Origin: Bacillota bacterium
Lineage (GTDB): Bacteria; Bacillota; Clostridia; Christensenellales; CAG-138
Direction: 5' to 3'
Assembly: GCA_023409435.1 (NCBI GenBank)
Contig: JAEYHP010000143.1
Span: 1 to 52,827, forward strand
DNA: 52,827 nucleotides
A model generated the notes under the pieces. That model saw only the letters and a list, made by a program, of their open reading frames with translations. It was not told where the DNA came from and did no database searches. This document shows positions 24,897-32,592 of this stretch, one piece after another. The translations under genes and the position numbers were made by a program. How positions within the stretch are numbered: the stretch's first letter is position 1; each line of letters begins with the position of its first letter.

Positions 24897-26183
24897 GTGC
24901 TGGTTGTGGTGGCAATCGCGCTTACGGTCATTATGGCGTTTGGCGCTTTGGCCGTAGACGGCAGCGTGCTGTACCTTCAAAACGCGAGGCTGCAGATGGC
25001 GCTGGACGCGGGCGTGCTGGCGGGGGCATCTATGCTGCCCGATACGGCAGCGGCAAGACGGGAAGCGGAATACTACATCGAACAGAACGGCTTTTCCAAA
25101 GATCAGGTCACCATCTCATTTGAAAACTCCAATATGGTCATCACCGCGGTGGGCAGGGAAGAAGTGCAGGCTGGCTTTTCCAGCGTGCTGGGCAAGGAAA
25201 CAAACGCCGTAGCCGCTGGCGCAAGTGCTGAAAAGTATAAGGAAAGCGGCCTGTGGCCCTACGATTACCTACTTTTCAGCGGAGATCCGAACTATACGTT
25301 CACTTTGGGCGGCAGGTTCGATATCGGCGGCAGCATCCACTCCAACGGTTCTCTGAGCGCAAGCCCCCAATGGGGTAGAATAGTTGGCGCTGCCGAAGCG
25401 TCGGATGACGTTTATATCAACACCTCTACCATGACGGTAGGCTCCAAAGTGCCCGGCGCGCCTTTCATCGAAATGCCGGACTTTTCCGGCGTGGAAGAGG
25501 ACGTGCGCCCCACGCTCCCCGCCCGCCCCGGCAGCTATACTAACCTTGGCTCGGGCAACCTCCAGTGGATACAATACCAGACCTTCTCCAACTACACGGT
25601 AATGACAGGCAATACCGTAATCAACTGCGCGGAGGCCGTCATCAACAACACCATGCATTGCATGGGCAACCTCAGAATTTCCGGCAAGGCAGTATTAAAT
25701 GGCGGCAATACCCTGTATGTGGAGGGCGACCTTGAAATAGGGAACCAAGCGGTGTTGAACGGCAATATATATGTCGATGGTGATCTTAATATTTCCGGCG
25801 GAGCGCCGGTATGCACGCTAAACGGCAACCTGTATGTTATGGGCAAAATCTACATGGGCAACAGCTTCACCGGCACGGGTAACGTATTTGCCGGGGGAGA
25901 TATCGATTTCAAAGGCAGCGCCATGCAGATGCGCCAGACAGATACCGTTTGCGTATATTCGAAAAACGGGAATATTTTCATGGAAACGGGGGGTACAAGG
26001 GTATCCGGCGTGGTATACGCGCCCAAGGGAAGCATTACATTGCATGGGGGTAATACCCAGTTCTATGGAAGCTTGATCGCGTATCGGCTTACTGGGATAC
26101 CAGAGAACCTTGTGGCGCGCCCGCCGGATATTCCGCCGGAAATATTTGGGCCAAACGAAGAAAAAATTCGGTTGATCCGCTAA
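24897..26183 (+). CDS. TadG-like pilus assembly protein with repetitive C-terminal region
   Basis: A 428-aa exported or membrane protein. The N terminus (VVVAIALTVIMAFGALAVDGSVLYLQ, then LQMALDAGVLAGASMLPD) matches the Tad/TadG N-terminal domain (PF13400), a membrane helix followed by the aqueous VDxG and ALDAxxLAGA motifs. From about residue 140 the protein is rich in short Gly/Asn beta-turn repeats (GNTLYVEGDLEIGNQAVLNG and similar), suggesting a beta-helix or bactofilin-like stack ending near residue 400. GTG at 24897 follows AAGGAG; an in-frame stop (24888-24890) lies just upstream, so the protein lacks the usual short cytoplasmic tail. It is transcribed behind its own c-di-GMP riboswitch, separate from the main tad operon. 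Role in pilus assembly is inferred. Confidence 0.75.
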   Translation: MLVVVAIALTVIMAFGALAVDGSVLYLQNARLQMALDAGVLAGASMLPDTAAARREAEYYIEQNGFSKDQVTISFENSNMVITAVGREEVQAGFSSVLGKETNAVAAGASAEKYKESGLWPYDYLLFSGDPNYTFTLGGRFDIGGSIHSNGSLSASPQWGRIVGAAEASDDVYINTSTMTVGSKVPGAPFIEMPDFSGVEEDVRPTLPARPGSYTNLGSGNLQWIQYQTFSNYTVMTGNTVINCAEAVINNTMHCMGNLRISGKAVLNGGNTLYVEGDLEIGNQAVLNGNIYVDGDLNISGGAPVCTLNGNLYVMGKIYMGNSFTGTGNVFAGGDIDFKGSAMQMRQTDTVCVYSKNGNIFMETGGTRVSGVVYAPKGSITLHGGNTQFYGSLIAYRLTGIPENLVARPPDIPPEIFGPNEEKIRLIR

Positions 26184-26269
26184 AGTTCGGCATTGATTGT
26201 AACGATAGAAAAGAAAAGGCAAAAAAGGTTCTGCTTTTTCAAACAGAATCCCCGCAAAAAAGAGTGTAT

Positions 26270-26349
26270 AAGTTCAGCAAACCTGCCGAAAGGCAGCGAC
26301 GCAAAGCTAAAGGGCCTAAAGGGTAACGCCTAAGGCAGCCAGTTGCCGC
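26270..26349 (+). promoter_or_regulatory. c-di-GMP-I (GEMM) riboswitch 2
   Basis: All conserved parts are present: AGCAAACCTGCC-GAAA-GGCAG (P2 with GNRA tetraloop), GACGCAAAGCTAAAGGGCCTA, and AAGGCAGCCAGTTGCC. The 3' strand CAGTTGCC (26340-26347) is perfectly complementary to GGCAACTG (26396-26403), the 5' arm of the terminator that follows. I see no clear promoter of its own, so it may be read from riboswitch 1's transcript or from a weak start in 26184-26260. It controls read-through into the unassigned RNA element and the rest of the tad leader. Confidence 0.93.
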
Positions 26350-26394
26350 TTTTTATATCCCCGTGGCAATGCCCCGGAGCATATGAAACAGTTT

Positions 26395-26435
26395 TGGCAA
26401 CTGCTAAAAAATAAGCGGTTGCCATTTTATTTTTC
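26395..26435 (+). terminator. riboswitch-controlled terminator 2
   Basis: TGGCAACTGCT (26395-26405) and AGCGGTTGCCA (26414-26424) form an 11-bp stem (one mismatch), followed by TTTTATTTTT. The 5' arm can pair instead with the aptamer's 3' strand. Confidence 0.85.
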
Positions 26436-26444
26436 GTTCCCAAT

Positions 26445-26765
26445 GGAAGAGGGCTGTCCCGCAGTGTATGGACAACCCAACCCTGAACATAACGGTGCTG
26501 CAAGTTTGGAAAGGGGGCGATACAGGATGCGCTGATGTGCGCATCAAAGGGGTACTTCAGTTTTGCGGGCAGGCGATCCCCCGACCTCCCACACGGGTGG
26601 ACGCGAAAAGTGACCCGCAACCGATGCAAGGCGCCGGCATTTGCCTTTTTGCGCCGGGTAGAAGGGCTTTACGTACACAGGTAAGCCTAAAGCCGCGAAC
26701 GCGGCAAAACGTGAATCCCCGGATGGAACCGGGACGGAAAAAGAGTACTACAAAAGTCATCTTCC
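26445..26765 (+). ncRNA. candidate structured RNA of about 320 nt, family unknown
   Basis: This non-coding stretch lies between terminator 2 and riboswitch 3. Mutually compatible helices visible by eye: closing stem GGAAGA (26445-26450) with TCTTCC (26760-26765); hairpin GGGCTGTCC/GGACAACCC (26451-26478); hairpin GATGCGC/GCGCATC (26526-26545); long-range GTACTT/GAGTAC (26552-26557 with 26743-26748); TTGCGGG/CCCGCAA (26563-26569 with 26614-26620) enclosing CCTCCC/GGGTGG; GGCGC/GCGCC enclosing GGC/GCC (about 26630-26655); GCCGC-GAAC-GCGGC (26692-26705); CCCGG/CCGGG (about 26718-26732). I tested it by eye against tmRNA, group I/II introns, RNase P and common riboswitches without a match. A reading frame crosses it but also crosses riboswitch 3 and has no RBS. 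Confidence 0.5.
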
Positions 26766-26768
26766 CGA

Positions 26769-26845
26769 TAATGGCAAGACAGTCGAAAGGCTGTTACGCA
26801 AAGCTACAGGGTCTAAAGGCGAAAGCCCATGACAGCCAGCTGCCG
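26769..26845 (+). promoter_or_regulatory. c-di-GMP-I (GEMM) riboswitch 3
   Basis: Conserved parts: ATGGCAAGACAGTC-GAAA-GGCTGT (P2 with GNRA tetraloop), TACGCAAAGCTACAGGGTCTA, a GGCGAAAGCC P3, and GACAGCCAGCTGCC. The 3' end continues CCGAAT (26843-26848), which is complementary to ATTCGG (26924-26929) in the next terminator. It is the last switch before the tad operon (27004 onward). Confidence 0.9.
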
Positions 26846-26916
26846 AATGAAGCCGCGCTTTTGTTTGCGTCTTTGTCATCCTTCTCTAAAAAACGGATGC
26901 AGCGCGAAAACAAAGA

Positions 26917-26972
26917 GGCCGCTATTCGGAGACCCGAATAGAGGCTTTTCTTTGCTCATAGCAAAGAAAAGC
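26917..26972 (+). terminator. terminator 3 and overlapping second hairpin in the tad leader
   Basis: GCCGCTATTCGG (26918-26929) pairs with CCGAATAGAGGC (26934-26945) with one mismatch, followed by TTTTCTTT. A second perfect 12-bp hairpin, GCTTTTCTTTGC/GCAAAGAAAAGC (26944-26972, loop TCATA), overlaps its 3' end, so the two may be alternatives. The aptamer's CCGAAT could block formation of the first stem. Confidence 0.65.
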
Positions 26973-27003
26973 TTCTTAGGCTAAATCAACTAGGAGGCCC
27001 AAC

Positions 27004-27666
27004 ATGGCAATACCCGTATATGCATTGATCGGCGGGCTTCTGGCAATCCCCACCCGGGCGCTTGCCAAAAAGCTGGTCCGTGACCGCCAAGGGGAACCCT
27101 GCGAGAGCCGCATGTTAAGCGGAACCTACTCCGCAGAGGCGTGGGTATTTGTCTGCGCGTTGGGCTGGGCGCTCATCGCCGCTGCCAATCAGGCGGCGGG
27201 GATGGTTCGGTTGATCCAATTGGTTTGCGTGTTTGAAATCATGCTGTGCTTAAGCGCGGTGGATCTTGTGACCCGCCGTATCCCCAACGAACTTCTGATT
27301 GCCTTGCTGCTCGTGTTCATACTTGGCGAGGTTGCAGAAGGCGCGGCAAAAGGACTAACAGGCAAACTGTCGGGCGCGTTCATCGCGGCGGCCGTGTTCC
27401 TGCTCCCATCCAAAATGGGCATGAACATCGGCTGGGGGGATATTAAGTATGCAACGGTCATTGGGCTGGGCCTTGGGCTCGCGGGGTTTTTACAGGTGAC
27501 GGCGGTGATGGCGCTCGCTTTGGGCGCGTATGCGGCCTACCTGTATCTGTCCCGCCGGGGTACGCTCAAATCCTTTGCAGCGGTCGGCCCCTACCTTTCT
27601 CTGGGCGTGATGAGCACGTTGGTGTTTCCAGTGTTGCAGACGATACTTCAAAACCAAATATTTTAG
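27004..27666 (+). CDS. tadV: prepilin peptidase, TadV/CpaA type (A24 family)
   Basis: A 220-aa membrane aspartyl protease that removes the leader of Flp pilin and TadE-like pseudopilins. About six hydrophobic helices; the catalytic aspartates are Asp87 (SAVDLVTRRIPNELL) and Asp146 (the GxGD motif, GWGDIKYA). It is shorter than full type IV prepilin peptidases because the N-methylation domain is missing, as is normal for Tad systems. The ATG follows TAGGAGG. It is the first gene of the tad operon behind riboswitch 3. Confidence 0.92.
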   Translation: MAIPVYALIGGLLAIPTRALAKKLVRDRQGEPCESRMLSGTYSAEAWVFVCALGWALIAAANQAAGMVRLIQLVCVFEIMLCLSAVDLVTRRIPNELLIALLLVFILGEVAEGAAKGLTGKLSGAFIAAAVFLLPSKMGMNIGWGDIKYATVIGLGLGLAGFLQVTAVMALALGAYAAYLYLSRRGTLKSFAAVGPYLSLGVMSTLVFPVLQTILQNQIF

Positions 27667-27681
27667 AGAAGGAGCAAAACC

Positions 27682-27876
27682 ATGAAAAAGTTCATCGAAA
27701 TTCTCAAGGATGAAAACGGCCAGGGCATGGTAGAATACTGCCTCATCCTTGGTTTGATCGCTGTCGCGGCTATCACTGTTCTTATTACGCTTGGGCCCAA
27801 GGTAACGAAGATCTTTCAAGGTGCAGAGACACAGATTAACCAGGTTCCCGGCATCACGGCCCCGTCGGGTGGCTGA
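27682..27876 (+). CDS. flp: Flp-type major pilin
   Basis: A 64-aa prepilin. The short basic leader MKKFIEILKDENG is followed by QGMVEYCLILGLIAVAAI, the Flp signature with processing after Gly13 and the Glu-Tyr pair at 18-19 in the mature N terminus, then a hydrophobic helix and a short soluble tail. Mature pilin would be 51 aa, typical for type IVc pilins. RBS GAAGGAG. A strong hairpin after the gene (27898-27928) may raise its mRNA level relative to downstream genes. Confidence 0.95.
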   Translation: MKKFIEILKDENGQGMVEYCLILGLIAVAAITVLITLGPKVTKIFQGAETQINQVPGITAPSGG

Positions 27877-27897
27877 TGGAGTTATAGGCACATTGAT

Positions 27898-27928
27898 GCT
27901 GCCGCCCGTACGTTGTGCGGGCGGCAGC
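27898..27928 (+). other. strong mRNA hairpin after the pilin gene
   Basis: GCTGCCGCCCG (27898-27908) and CGGGCGGCAGC (27918-27928) pair perfectly over 11 bp with a 9-nt loop and no T-tract. Position directly after a highly expressed pilin gene and before the rest of the operon suggests 3' protection of the flp message or partial attenuation. Confidence 0.65.
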
Positions 27929-27956
27929 AGTCTCTTGATAAGATGGAGGAAATGCC

Positions 27957-28349
27957 ATGCAGGCAGTTCAGCATAAAAAGGGACGCGGGGAACGGGGGCA
28001 GGCTTTGGTGGAAATGGCCATTACCCTCCCGCTTCTTTTGCTGATGCTCATGGGCATCATGGAGATGGGCTGGTATTTTTACAACCAGATGAGCGTGGAA
28101 AACGGCAGCCGCGAGGGCGCGCGCTACGCGATCGTCCACGCGGAGGACACAACGCTGAATACGGACGTTACCTCCCTTGTACAGGGCATGGTGTTTGGCC
28201 CGGGCACGATGGCCGTTACGCTCAATAAAGCAGGAAACGACATTTCAGTAACCGTTACCAAGGAGGTCCCCACGCTTACGCCCATCGCGGCGATCTTTAC
28301 GCCGGGGGACACGTTCTTATTATCCGCCAGGACTACAATGAAGGTCTAG
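27957..28349 (+). CDS. tadE: TadE-family pseudopilin
   Basis: A 130-aa protein with the TadE N terminus: GERGQALVEMAITLPLLLLMLMGIMEMG, a processing site after a Gly with Glu at +5, then a single hydrophobic helix and a small extracellular domain (NQMSVENGSREGARYAIVH is the usual TadE block). TadE proteins are processed by TadV and needed for pilus biogenesis. RBS ATGGAGGAAA. A TadF partner is not evident; the TadG-like protein at 24897 may serve in its place. Confidence 0.88.
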   Translation: MQAVQHKKGRGERGQALVEMAITLPLLLLMLMGIMEMGWYFYNQMSVENGSREGARYAIVHAEDTTLNTDVTSLVQGMVFGPGTMAVTLNKAGNDISVTVTKEVPTLTPIAAIFTPGDTFLLSARTTMKV

Positions 28350-28417
28350 CAAGACAGACAGAGATATTTTATCCAGTTAAAGTTTGAATTTAACGGTTTT
28401 ACGCCGCAGGGGGACGC

Positions 28418-29161
28418 ATGAAGAAGATATACATCATAGCCGTATTCGTGGCGCTGCTGACCGGTGTTGCGGTGTATTTATATACCTCGCAGCTCGAACA
28501 GAAGGCGACCGTCGTGGTCCATACGGGAACTGTGGTGGTATCTACCGTCCCCATAGAGGAAAACGCAAGGATCACGTCGGATATGGTGACGCTCACCACC
28601 ACCGCCGTGGAATGGATTGGTCCCGGCGCCGCTACAAAGCTGGAGGACGTCGTGGGCAAAATGAGCCGCTACCGCATTCCCGCGGGGCAGCAGATCGGAA
28701 CGGACAGCATCGCTTCCGATGATACCGCCGTGGGCGGCAAGCTCGCCTACGTTGTCAAGGACGGCATGCGCGCAGTGACGTTCGCAAGCGACGAGCTTTC
28801 CGGCGTGGGCTTTTACCTGAATAAAAACGACTATGTGGATATCATGGCCACTACCGTAGCCACAAAAGAGGATGAAGAAACTGGCGTCGTTACGGAGATT
28901 CCCGCCGTGGAGATGCTCCTTGAAAACGTACTGATATTGGAGGTCGCCGCCCGGCCCCAGACCGAAACCCAGACCGACGCCAACTACAACTATACCTATT
29001 CGTCCATTACTGTGGAGCTATCGCCTTCGGACGCCATGAAGCTCTATTTCGCCACAGAGAACCAGAAAATCTCCCTCCTGCTGCGCGGCGCGGAGGATCA
29101 GGATAAAGTCTCCCCGCCGGTGTATGTGCATCCGGTGTACGAATACAAGGATGTCGCATAG
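28418..29161 (+). CDS. cpaB: Flp pilus assembly protein CpaB/RcpC
   Basis: A 247-aa envelope protein with one N-terminal membrane helix (residues 4-23) and a SAF domain (about 38-105; VVVSTVPIEENARITSDMV and RIPAGQQIGTDSI) followed by the RcpC/CpaB domain (MRAVTFASDELSGVGFYLNKNDYVDIM). In Gram-negatives CpaB works with the outer-membrane secretin; here, with no outer membrane, it probably forms part of a pilus basal structure at the cell wall. It is 68 bp after tadE and 9 bp before tadZ. Confidence 0.9.
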   Translation: MKKIYIIAVFVALLTGVAVYLYTSQLEQKATVVVHTGTVVVSTVPIEENARITSDMVTLTTTAVEWIGPGAATKLEDVVGKMSRYRIPAGQQIGTDSIASDDTAVGGKLAYVVKDGMRAVTFASDELSGVGFYLNKNDYVDIMATTVATKEDEETGVVTEIPAVEMLLENVLILEVAARPQTETQTDANYNYTYSSITVELSPSDAMKLYFATENQKISLLLRGAEDQDKVSPPVYVHPVYEYKDVA

Positions 29162-29170
29162 GAGATTAAA

Positions 29171-30289
29171 ATGGAACAGCTACGGGTATTTGTTATCAGC
29201 AGCGATAAAGACGCGCGCTATAAGATCAAGGGCATATTGAACGTCGAGGATATCGTCATCGTCGGCTACGGCGATCTTGTGCCCTCCTGCGTGCAGAAGG
29301 CCCAGGGCCTGCAGCCCGACGTCGCGCTTCTTCTTTATGAAAACGCCGCGGCGCTCGATATTGCGCAGCGCATTTACCAGAGCGTGCCCCGTTGCGCGCT
29401 GATGCTGTTGACCCAGGAGCTTTCCATGCCATTAACGCGCGAGGCGCTCAAATCCGGCATCCGCTTTGTCGTCTCCTATGAGGATGGGGACGACGCGATT
29501 ATAGACGCCGTACGCCGGGCGGGTGCGCTCGAACAGGTGCGCGCCGGTCTTGCGGGTACCGTGCCGGTACAAAAGACGCAGGTCATTAGCGTATATTCCG
29601 GCAAGGGCGGCACGGGCAAGACCACGCTTGCCGTCAACCTGGCTGTGGCGCTTGCAAAGGCCGGGCGAAAAACCGCCATCATCGATCTTTGCCTGGAGTA
29701 TGCGAACGTTGCGCTTTATCTTGATATGCAGCCCAAGGATACCATAGCGGAACTTGCCCAGGAGCGGGGCGCGCTCAGCATGGATGTGCTGCGCGGCTTT
29801 ACCGTGCAGCATTACAGCGGGCTAAGCGTGCTCGCCGGTCCCAACACCCCCGAAAGTGGGGAGTATGTGGAGCCTCGGCATGTGGAAAGCGTGCTCTCCG
29901 TCATGCGCCCGTTTTTCGATTGCATATTTGTCGATCTTCCAAGTAACTTCGCGGATACCACCATCACCGCCATGGAAAATTCTAATAAGGTGCTTGTGGT
30001 CGTTCAGCCGGATATCGGCTCCATAAAGGCCGCGCATACCGCCCAAGCCGTGCTTTCCTCCCTGCAGCTGCAGGAAAAGATCCGCTATGTGTACAACAAG
30101 GACTGTAAGGCCTTCCTTTCCGTTAAGGACGCGCAGAAGGTGTTGGGCGTATTGCCCGCCCATGTTCTCCCGCGGGACGATAAAACAGCGGACAGGTGCC
30201 AGTGCATCGGCCGCCCGGTGGTGCTGGAAGAGCCGAGAACAGCTTTGGGCAGGAAACTGATTGGGCTTGCTTCGGAGGTGATCCGGTGA
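29171..30289 (+). CDS. tadZ: TadZ/CpaE pilus-localisation ATPase
   Basis: A 372-aa protein with an atypical receiver-like N-terminal domain (1-120) and a ParA/MinD-type ATPase domain from about 135, with the deviant Walker A SGKGGTGKTT (143-152) and downstream IDLCLEYANVALYLDM and FVDLPSNFADTT motifs. TadZ places the pilus machine at its cellular site. RBS AGGAGATTAAA. The stop codon overlaps the GTG start of tadA (GTGA), so the two are translationally coupled. The Asp expected for phosphorylation of a true receiver is not obvious. Confidence 0.92.
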   Translation: MEQLRVFVISSDKDARYKIKGILNVEDIVIVGYGDLVPSCVQKAQGLQPDVALLLYENAAALDIAQRIYQSVPRCALMLLTQELSMPLTREALKSGIRFVVSYEDGDDAIIDAVRRAGALEQVRAGLAGTVPVQKTQVISVYSGKGGTGKTTLAVNLAVALAKAGRKTAIIDLCLEYANVALYLDMQPKDTIAELAQERGALSMDVLRGFTVQHYSGLSVLAGPNTPESGEYVEPRHVESVLSVMRPFFDCIFVDLPSNFADTTITAMENSNKVLVVVQPDIGSIKAAHTAQAVLSSLQLQEKIRYVYNKDCKAFLSVKDAQKVLGVLPAHVLPRDDKTADRCQCIGRPVVLEEPRTALGRKLIGLASEVIR

Positions 30290-31620
30290 GTTTACAAAGC
30301 CGCCTCAACAGGCCCGCCGAGGACGCCCCGCGCGAAGAACGCGCGGCAGCCCCAGCCCCCGCCGAGGAAACCAAGCAGGACCAGTACCTGCTCATTATCG
30401 ACCGCGTACGCGCCGCAGTCATCGAACGGCTGCGCGGCGGCAATGTGGAGCCGGATGCGGCGCAGGTGCAAAGCGTCATAGACGATGTATTAAAAGAGTA
30501 TTCGGATACCATCACGCGGGTGGAGCGTACGAGGCTGTCTACCGTACTCTTTAACGAGGTCATGGGCCTTGGGCCGCTCGAGGCGCTGTTAAACGACCCG
30601 GGCGTGACAGAGGTCATGGTCAACGGGCCCAAGCAGGTATTTGTGGAGCAGAAGGGCAAAATCAAGCTGTCCGACGTCCGCTTCCGGGATGAGGAGGCCG
30701 TGACGCAGGTGATCGAAAAGATTGTTTCCGCCATAGGTCGCCATGTGGATGAGGCAAGCCCCATGGTGGACGCGCGTCTAAAGGACGGCTCCCGCGTCAA
30801 CATTATCATTCCGCCGCTTTCGCTGGTGGGGCCGGTCATCACCATCCGCAAGTTTTCCAAGACCCCCTTTACCGTGCACGATCTCATCAATTTTGGTTCT
30901 CTCACCCCGCGCATGGCCAGCTTTTTAGAAGCCTGCGTCAAGGGCAACCTCAACATGATGGTGGCGGGCGGCACGGGAAGCGGCAAGACGACGCTGCTGA
31001 ATGTGCTTTCGGCGTACATCCCATCCGATCAGCGTATCGTCACCATAGAGGACGCGGCGGAGCTGCAGTTAAAACAGCAGCACGTCATTACATTGGAAAG
31101 CCGCCCGGCCAACCTGGAGGGCCGCGGGGAAATCACCATACGGGATCTTGTGAAAAACGCTTTGCGCATGCGACCGGACCGTATCATAGTCGGCGAGGTC
31201 CGCTCGGGCGAGGCGCTCGATATGCTTCAGGCCATGAACACCGGTCACGACGGCTCGCTGACCACCGGCCACGCCAACTCCCCGCGGGACATGATCTCCC
31301 GTATCGAGACCATGGTGATGATGGCGGGTGTGGACATGCCGCTTTACGCCATAAGAAGCCAGATCGCTTCCGCGCTCGATGTGATCGTCCAGCAGAGCCG
31401 CCTGCGGGACGGTTCCCGCCGCGTGGTCAGCATTACCGAGATCACCGGCATGGAAGGCGATATCGTCAGCATGCAGGACATATTCACGTTTGAAACCGAT
31501 GGCTCGACGGACGGGCAAGGCCGCTTCAACGGCCGCTTTAAAAGCACAGGCGTATACCCGAAATGCGTGTCTAAAATCCGCAGCAACGGCGTCCCGGTAT
31601 ATGACGAATGGTTTCAGTAA
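30286..31620 (+). CDS. tadA: TadA/CpaF pilus assembly ATPase
   Basis: A 444-aa secretion ATPase that powers Flp pilus assembly. An Ala/Pro/Glu-rich N terminus (10-30) precedes the NTD (35-200); the Walker A GGTGSGKTT is at 228-236, the Asp box and Walker B region reads RMRPDRIIVGEVRSGEALDM, and the His box TGHDGSLTTGHANSPRDMISR follows. GTG at 30286, overlapping the tadZ stop, has a strong GGAGGTGAT site; a longer open frame starting at 30196 lies inside tadZ and is not likely. Tad ATPases can drive both extension and retraction. Confidence 0.96.
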   Translation: MSLQSRLNRPAEDAPREERAAAPAPAEETKQDQYLLIIDRVRAAVIERLRGGNVEPDAAQVQSVIDDVLKEYSDTITRVERTRLSTVLFNEVMGLGPLEALLNDPGVTEVMVNGPKQVFVEQKGKIKLSDVRFRDEEAVTQVIEKIVSAIGRHVDEASPMVDARLKDGSRVNIIIPPLSLVGPVITIRKFSKTPFTVHDLINFGSLTPRMASFLEACVKGNLNMMVAGGTGSGKTTLLNVLSAYIPSDQRIVTIEDAAELQLKQQHVITLESRPANLEGRGEITIRDLVKNALRMRPDRIIVGEVRSGEALDMLQAMNTGHDGSLTTGHANSPRDMISRIETMVMMAGVDMPLYAIRSQIASALDVIVQQSRLRDGSRRVVSITEITGMEGDIVSMQDIFTFETDGSTDGQGRFNGRFKSTGVYPKCVSKIRSNGVPVYDEWFQ

Positions 31621-31647
31621 TGCTTCGGTAACGGGAAGGGGAAGAAC

Positions 31648-32571
31648 ATGCAGCGCATACTCTTGATGCTTTCTGCGGCGGGCCTGGTGTTTACGCTCTG
31701 CGTAATCCTCTTGCGCAGGGTATACCGGGATACGCTCAGAAGCGGCGACCGCATAGAAAAGCTCTCCGGCGAAAAGGTCCCCTTGTCCCGCGAACGCATG
31801 CGGGCGGAAAAGAAGCCGCCCATCCGCATTTCCACCGTCCTGGTGGATCAGCTTGCAAGCGCGGGCGTGCCCATGCGGGCCGAGGAGTTTCTGCTCATAT
31901 GGATCGTTCTCTCCTTTATTCCGCCCGCCGTCTCCGCGCTGATGGAAGCCCACGCGTTTGTTTCCGTCACGCTTACCGGCATTGGCCTTGCGCTGCCGCC
32001 GTTCTATGTGCGCCATAGCCGCCATAAGCGCCTCATCGCATTCGAAAAACAACTGCCCGAGGCAATCACCACCGTCAGCAACTGTTTAAAAAGCGGCCTG
32101 ACATTCCAGCAGGGCATGCAGACCGTGGCGGACCAAATGGCGGAGCCGATCTCCAAGGAGTTTGGCCGCGTGATGCGGGAGCTGCAGCTGGGCAGCACCA
32201 CGGAACGGGCGCTATTTAACCTCTCGCGCCGCGTCCCGAGCGCGGACGTCCGGCTGATGGTAACGGCGATCCTCATTTCCCAGCAGGTGGGCGGCAATCT
32301 TTCCGCGGTGCTCGATAACATCGCCAAAACGGTGACGGACCGCATCCGCGTCAAGCAGGAGGTGCGCACCATCACCGCTACTGGCCGTATATCCGGCATG
32401 GTGATCGGTTTGATGCCGGTATTCCTCGCCATATTGCTGGTGCTGCTCAACCCCAACTATATGGAACTGATGTTCGAGCGGCAGGAAGGGCATATCATGC
32501 TCATCGTTGCCGCGGTGATGGAGACGATTGGCTACATGCTGATCCGCAAGATCGTATCGGTCAAGTATTAA
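31648..32571 (+). CDS. tadB: TadB, inner platform protein of the Flp pilus
   Basis: A 307-aa membrane protein with an N-terminal helix, a pair of helices at about 85-120, the type II secretion F domain (about 150-270; FEKQLPEAITTVSNCLKSGL, then VGGNLSAVLDNIAKTVTDR) and C-terminal helices. It forms the platform on which TadA acts, with TadC. RBS GGGAAGGGG. It lies 27 bp after tadA and 21 bp before tadC. Confidence 0.93.
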   Translation: MQRILLMLSAAGLVFTLCVILLRRVYRDTLRSGDRIEKLSGEKVPLSRERMRAEKKPPIRISTVLVDQLASAGVPMRAEEFLLIWIVLSFIPPAVSALMEAHAFVSVTLTGIGLALPPFYVRHSRHKRLIAFEKQLPEAITTVSNCLKSGLTFQQGMQTVADQMAEPISKEFGRVMRELQLGSTTERALFNLSRRVPSADVRLMVTAILISQQVGGNLSAVLDNIAKTVTDRIRVKQEVRTITATGRISGMVIGLMPVFLAILLVLLNPNYMELMFERQEGHIMLIVAAVMETIGYMLIRKIVSVKY

Positions 32572-32592
32572 ATCCGAAAGGGGGAGAACGAC

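Noticed and set aside
24740..25123. Open frame starting in riboswitch 1 and overlapping the TadG-like gene
   Set aside because: It crosses the terminator hairpin and lies out of frame with the recognised TadG-like N terminus.
26511..26540. tmRNA-like start (GGGGGCGATACAGGAT)
   Set aside because: No T-loop, no acceptor 3' end ending in CCA-like pairing and no tag-encoding frame within 400 nt; the resemblance is to the first 16 bases only.
26468..26941. 157-codon open frame crossing the structured element and riboswitch 3
   Set aside because: No RBS, composition unlike neighbours, and it runs through a well conserved aptamer; a shadow of non-coding sequence.
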